64,000 nt of DNA, taken from assembly GCF_047121295.1 (NCBI RefSeq), contig NZ_CP139447.1, forward strand, positions 6,944,001 through 7,008,000, given 5' to 3'. The DNA comes from Longispora sp047121295 (GTDB lineage: Bacteria; Actinomycetota; Actinomycetes; Mycobacteriales; Micromonosporaceae). The notes under the pieces were generated by a model, which saw only the letters and a program-made list of their open reading frames with translations, did not search any database and was not told where the DNA came from. Position numbers and translations under genes: made by a program. Positions 61,000 to 64,000 of the stretch are shown in pieces; positions within the stretch are counted from its first letter, which is position 1, and the number at the start of each line of letters is the position of its first letter.

Positions 61000-63672
61000 G
61001 TGCTCGAAGAAGACGCCGAACTCCGCGCCGACGTCCGCCGGCTGGGCACCCTGCTCGGCCAGTCCCTGGTCCGGCAGGAGGGCCAGGCGCTGCTCGACCT
61101 CGTCGAGGACGTCCGGGCCCTGGTCCGCTCGGACGCCGACGCGGCCGCCGCCCGGCTCGAGGCCCTGGACGTGGCGACCGGCATCCAGTTGAGCCGGGCG
61201 TTCGCGACGTACTTCCACCTGGCCAACATCGCCGAGCAGACCCACCGGGGCCGGGAGCTGCGCCGACGCCGGGCGGCCGACGGCGGCTGGCTGGAGCAGG
61301 TCGCGCGCGCGATCACCGAGAAGGACGTGCCCCGGTCCGAGATCGCCCGGGCCGCCGAGCGGCTCGCCGTCCGGCCGGTGTTCACGGCGCACCCGACCGA
61401 GGCGGCCCGCCGGTCGATCCTGACCAAGCTGCGCGCCGTCGCCGACATCCTCGACGCCGAGGCCGCGCAGCTCGCGCAGGGCTTCGCGTCCGACGCCGAC
61501 GACCGGCTGGCCGAGCAGATCGACCTGCTCTGGCAGACCGACGAGCTGCGGCTGTCCCGGCCGGACCCGACCGACGAGGCCCGCAACGCGGTGTACTACC
61601 TGGCCGACCTCTACGCCGAGGCCGCCCCCCAGGTGCTCACCGACCTGGCCGGCACCCTGGCCGGGCTCGGCGTCACCCTGCCCTCGACCGCCCGGCCACT
61701 GACCTTCGGCTCGTGGATCGGCGGCGACCGCGACGGGAACCCGTACGTCACCCCGCAGGTGACGCGGGACGTCCTGCTGTTGCAGCACGAGTACGGGATC
61801 CGGGCGGCCGAGAAGGCGATGGACGCGCTGCTCAACGAGTTGAGCGTGTCCCGCCGGCTGCGCCAGGTGAGCATCGACCTGGCGGCCAGCGTCGCCACGG
61901 ACCTCGACCGGCTGCCCGAGCTGCCGGAGCGGTTCCGCCGGGTGAACGCCGAGGAGCCGTACCGGCTGAAGATCCGGTGTATCAAGATCAAGCTGGCGAA
62001 CACCCGCGACCGGCTCGCCGCCGGGGCCGCGCACCGGCCGGGCCACGACTACCTGGGCGCCGACCAGCTCATCACCGACCTGGAGCTGATCCGCGACTCG
62101 CTGGACCGCAACGGCGGACACCTGGCGGCCACCGGCCGGCTCGGCTCGCTGATCCGGGCCGTCGCGGCGTTCGGGCTGCGGCTGGCGACCCTGGACGTCC
62201 GGGAGCACGCCGACGCCCACCACGGGGTGCTCGCCCAGCTGTACGCGCACGTCGGCGAGGTCGACTACCCGGCGCTGACCCGGGCCCAGCGCACCGAGCT
62301 GCTGATCCGCGAGCTGTCCTCCCGCCGCCCGTTGTCCACCCCGGACACCCCGCTGAACGCCGCCGGCACCAAGACGCTGGGCGTGTTCCGGGCGGTCCGC
62401 GCGGCCCGGGACCTGTTCGGGCCGGACATCATCGAGTCCTACATCGTGTCCATGACCCAGGGCATCGACGACGTGCTGGCCGCCGTGGTGCTGGCCCGCG
62501 AGACCGGGCTGAAGGGCATCGGGTTCGTGCCGCTGCTGGAGACCCCGGCCGAGCTGTCGGCGGGCGGGGAGATCCTGGACGCGCTGCTGAGCGTCGCGGC
62601 GTACCGGGAGCTGGTCGGCGACGTGCAGGAGGTGATGCTGGGCTACTCCGACTCGAACAAGGAGGCCGGCATCACCACCTCGCAGTGGGCCATCCACCAG
62701 GCCCAGCGTTCGCTCCGCGACGTCGCGGCCAAGCACGGGGTGCGGCTGCGGCTGTTCCACGGCCGGGGCGGCACCGTCGGGCGGGGCGGCGGGCCGACCC
62801 GGGAGGCGATCCTGGCCCAGCCGTACGGCACCCTCGACGGCGCGATCAAGGTGACCGAGCAGGGCGAGGTGATCTCGGACAAGTACACCCTGCCGGCCCT
62901 GGCCAGGGAGAACCTGGAGCTGTCGCTGGCCGCCGTCCTGGAGGCCTCGGTGCTCCACACGTCTCCCCGGCAGCCGTCGGCGTCGCTGGAGTCGTGGAAC
63001 AAGGCGATGGACGTGGTCTCCGGCACGGCGTTCACGGCGTATCAGGGCCTGGTCAACGACCCGGAGCTGCCCGCGTACTACTGGGCCGCCAGCCCCACCG
63101 AACTCCTCGGCGCGCTGAACATCGGCTCCCGGCCGGCCAAGCGGCCCGACGCGGGCGCGGGGCTCGGCGGGCTGCGGGCCATCCCGTGGGTGTTCGGCTG
63201 GACGCAGTCCCGGCAGATCGTCCCCGGCTGGTACGGCGTCGGGTCCGGGCTGGCCGCCGCGCGCGCCGCCGGGCTGGGCGACTCCCTCGCCGAGATGTTC
63301 GAGCGGTGGGACTTCTTCCGGACGTTCCTCTCCAATGTGGAGATGACCCTGGCGAAGACGGACCTGGCGATCACCCGGCGCTACGTCACCGAGCTGGTGC
63401 CCGAGCATCTGCACCGGTTCTACGACCAGATCGTGGACGAGCACGCCTCCACGGTCCGCGAGGTGCTGGCGATCACCGGGGAGTCCGAGCTGCTGGAGAA
63501 CCAGCCGACGCTGCGCCGCACCCTGGCGGTCCGCGACACCTACCTGGAGCCGCTGCACCACCTCCAGGTCGCGCTGCTCAAGCGGCACCGGCAGAAGCCC
63601 GACCCGCTGCTGGAGCGCGCGCTGCTCACCACGATCAACGGCATCGCGGCCGGGCTGCGCAACACGGGCTGA
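61000..63672 (+). CDS. ppc: Phosphoenolpyruvate carboxylase
   Basis: An 890-residue enzyme that carboxylates phosphoenolpyruvate to oxaloacetate, an anaplerotic feed of the TCA cycle. The catalytic His is in FTAHPTEAARRS (about residue 130). Other signatures are GYSDSNKEAGIT (about residue 547), FHGRGGTVGRGGGPT (about 585), and VFGWTQSRQIVPGWYG (about 730). The length and C-terminal NTG ending are typical of the bacterial type. Start GTG 61000 has GAAGGAG. Aspartate and acetyl-CoA regulation is known for the family. Transcribed alone, and not near other TCA genes here. Confidence 0.97.
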   Translation: MLEEDAELRADVRRLGTLLGQSLVRQEGQALLDLVEDVRALVRSDADAAAARLEALDVATGIQLSRAFATYFHLANIAEQTHRGRELRRRRAADGGWLEQVARAITEKDVPRSEIARAAERLAVRPVFTAHPTEAARRSILTKLRAVADILDAEAAQLAQGFASDADDRLAEQIDLLWQTDELRLSRPDPTDEARNAVYYLADLYAEAAPQVLTDLAGTLAGLGVTLPSTARPLTFGSWIGGDRDGNPYVTPQVTRDVLLLQHEYGIRAAEKAMDALLNELSVSRRLRQVSIDLAASVATDLDRLPELPERFRRVNAEEPYRLKIRCIKIKLANTRDRLAAGAAHRPGHDYLGADQLITDLELIRDSLDRNGGHLAATGRLGSLIRAVAAFGLRLATLDVREHADAHHGVLAQLYAHVGEVDYPALTRAQRTELLIRELSSRRPLSTPDTPLNAAGTKTLGVFRAVRAARDLFGPDIIESYIVSMTQGIDDVLAAVVLARETGLKGIGFVPLLETPAELSAGGEILDALLSVAAYRELVGDVQEVMLGYSDSNKEAGITTSQWAIHQAQRSLRDVAAKHGVRLRLFHGRGGTVGRGGGPTREAILAQPYGTLDGAIKVTEQGEVISDKYTLPALARENLELSLAAVLEASVLHTSPRQPSASLESWNKAMDVVSGTAFTAYQGLVNDPELPAYYWAASPTELLGALNIGSRPAKRPDAGAGLGGLRAIPWVFGWTQSRQIVPGWYGVGSGLAAARAAGLGDSLAEMFERWDFFRTFLSNVEMTLAKTDLAITRRYVTELVPEHLHRFYDQIVDEHASTVREVLAITGESELLENQPTLRRTLAVRDTYLEPLHHLQVALLKRHRQKPDPLLERALLTTINGIAAGLRNTG

Positions 63673-63682
63673 GCGGACGCCG

Positions 63683-63832
63683 CTACTTCGGCGTCGGCAG
63701 CAGCGACAGCTCGGCGATCACCCGGATGCCGTAGCAGCAGGCCCCGGCCAGTCCGACCGCGACGAGCACCCACACGACGGCGAGCCACTTCGGACTGCGA
63801 GGTGGCTCGTCGTCGGCGTCGGGGCCCCACAT
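63683..63832 (-). CDS. Small 49-residue membrane protein
   Basis: Forty-nine codons from ATG 63832: an acidic head (MWGPDADDEPPRSPK), then one transmembrane helix (WLAVVWVLVAVGLAGACCYG) and a short tail. A GGAGGG ribosome site is six bases upstream, which is strong support. The stop lies ten bases after the convergent ppc stop. No family is recognised. Such small proteins are easily missed by gene finders; coding is inferred from the start site and the clear acidic-helix pattern. Confidence 0.6.
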   Translation of the reverse strand: MWGPDADDEPPRSPKWLAVVWVLVAVGLAGACCYGIRVIAELSLLPTPK

Positions 63833-63899
63833 GTCGCACCCTCCACAGAAGTGCCGCCGTGGCCGGAGCAGGGACGTGGCGTAACCGGAAAATGGGTCT

Positions 63900-64000
63900 T
63901 CAGCGGTGCGTCGGCTCGAGCCAGCCCTCCGCCGTGAGGTATTCGAGGACCGTCGCCACCGCCTCGTCCACCGTGCCCGCCGTGTCCAGGGTCAGCTCCG
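63900..64000 (-). CDS. C-terminus of a probable small-molecule kinase (adenylylsulfate kinase-like), cut by window edge
   Basis: Only 32 codons are visible, ending ELTLDTAGTVDEAVATVLEY LTAEGWLEPTHR. The pattern of a conserved LxLDT strand followed by a helix with EAVATVLEYL is seen at the C-terminus of P-loop small-molecule kinases such as adenylylsulfate kinases. The ATP-binding part is outside the window, so the identity is tentative. It is on the same strand as the small membrane protein, about 67 bases upstream of it. Confidence 0.4.
   Translation of the reverse strand, partial: ELTLDTAGTVDEAVATVLEYLTAEGWLEPTHR

Noticed and set aside
60790..63588. 932-codon minus-strand frame over ppc
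   Set aside because: Shadow of phosphoenolpyruvate carboxylase with no recognisable motif.

Overview
The window is a GC-rich (about 70 percent) actinobacterial chromosome segment. It has many GTG starts, dense gene packing and many 4-base ATGA/GTGA stop-start overlaps. Mca implies mycothiol metabolism. The adjacent XRE/DUF5753 and DUF397 genes, the DUF4328 proteins and the MoxR/DUF58/DUF4129 operon point to a filamentous actinomycete, most likely Micromonosporaceae; the genus cannot be fixed from the sequence. From memory, the backbone resembles two Mycobacterium tuberculosis blocks: mfd-mazG-eno-ftsB-like-DUF501-ppx, and fadA-SGNH-cbs-metB-greA-DUF4307-mca-small membrane protein-DUF255. This supports the housekeeping gene names.

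Layout. 1-3.2 kb: a DUF255 thioredoxin-domain protein cut by the window edge, an AhpD-like protein, a VOC protein and an excalibur-domain exoprotein. 3.2-10.3 kb: a three-gene ABC system of two very large FtsX/MacB-type permeases and one ATPase. 10.4-14 kb: a membrane EAL phosphodiesterase, mca with its small membrane partner, DUF4307 and greA. 14-16.6 kb: two paralogous M48 metalloproteases, one frameshifted, sharing a hairpin over the ribosome binding site. 16.7-25.5 kb: ilvA, a Calx-beta exoprotein, a DUF4328 pair, an amidase, metB, msrA, a MarR regulator and an ASCH protein.

25.7-34.3 kb: a DxDxDG repeat protein, a hydrolase/TetR pair with an operator inside its promoter, cbs, two SGNH hydrolases, a thiolase, a BI-1 protein and tRNA-Leu(UAA). 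34.4-40.4 kb: a polytopic GT-C-like protein, an aminopeptidase P, the XRE/DUF397 pair and ndh. 40.4-44.5 kb: the MoxR operon. 44.6-58.8 kb: a Nudix hydrolase, then ppx-DUF501-septum protein-eno, a lipoprotein with nudC, and the mfd-SurA-like-mazG-LCP-DUF885 series, then an S66 peptidase. 59-64 kb: a large disordered-N-terminus membrane protein, ppc, a 49-residue membrane protein and the end of a probable small-molecule kinase.

Functional themes are sulfur and redox metabolism (metB, cbs, msrA, mca, AhpD-like, DUF255), envelope biogenesis and turnover (ABC exporter, LCP, S66, DUF885, MoxR operon, septum protein) and central carbon (eno, ppc, thiolase, ilvA). No phage, insertion sequence or CRISPR array was seen.

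The most unusual material is intergenic. One family of near-perfect hairpins carries an invariant 12-base loop, has compensatory stem changes, and is always read in the sense of the gene just upstream. A second palindrome family, also at convergent gene ends, includes an internally deleted fossil copy.
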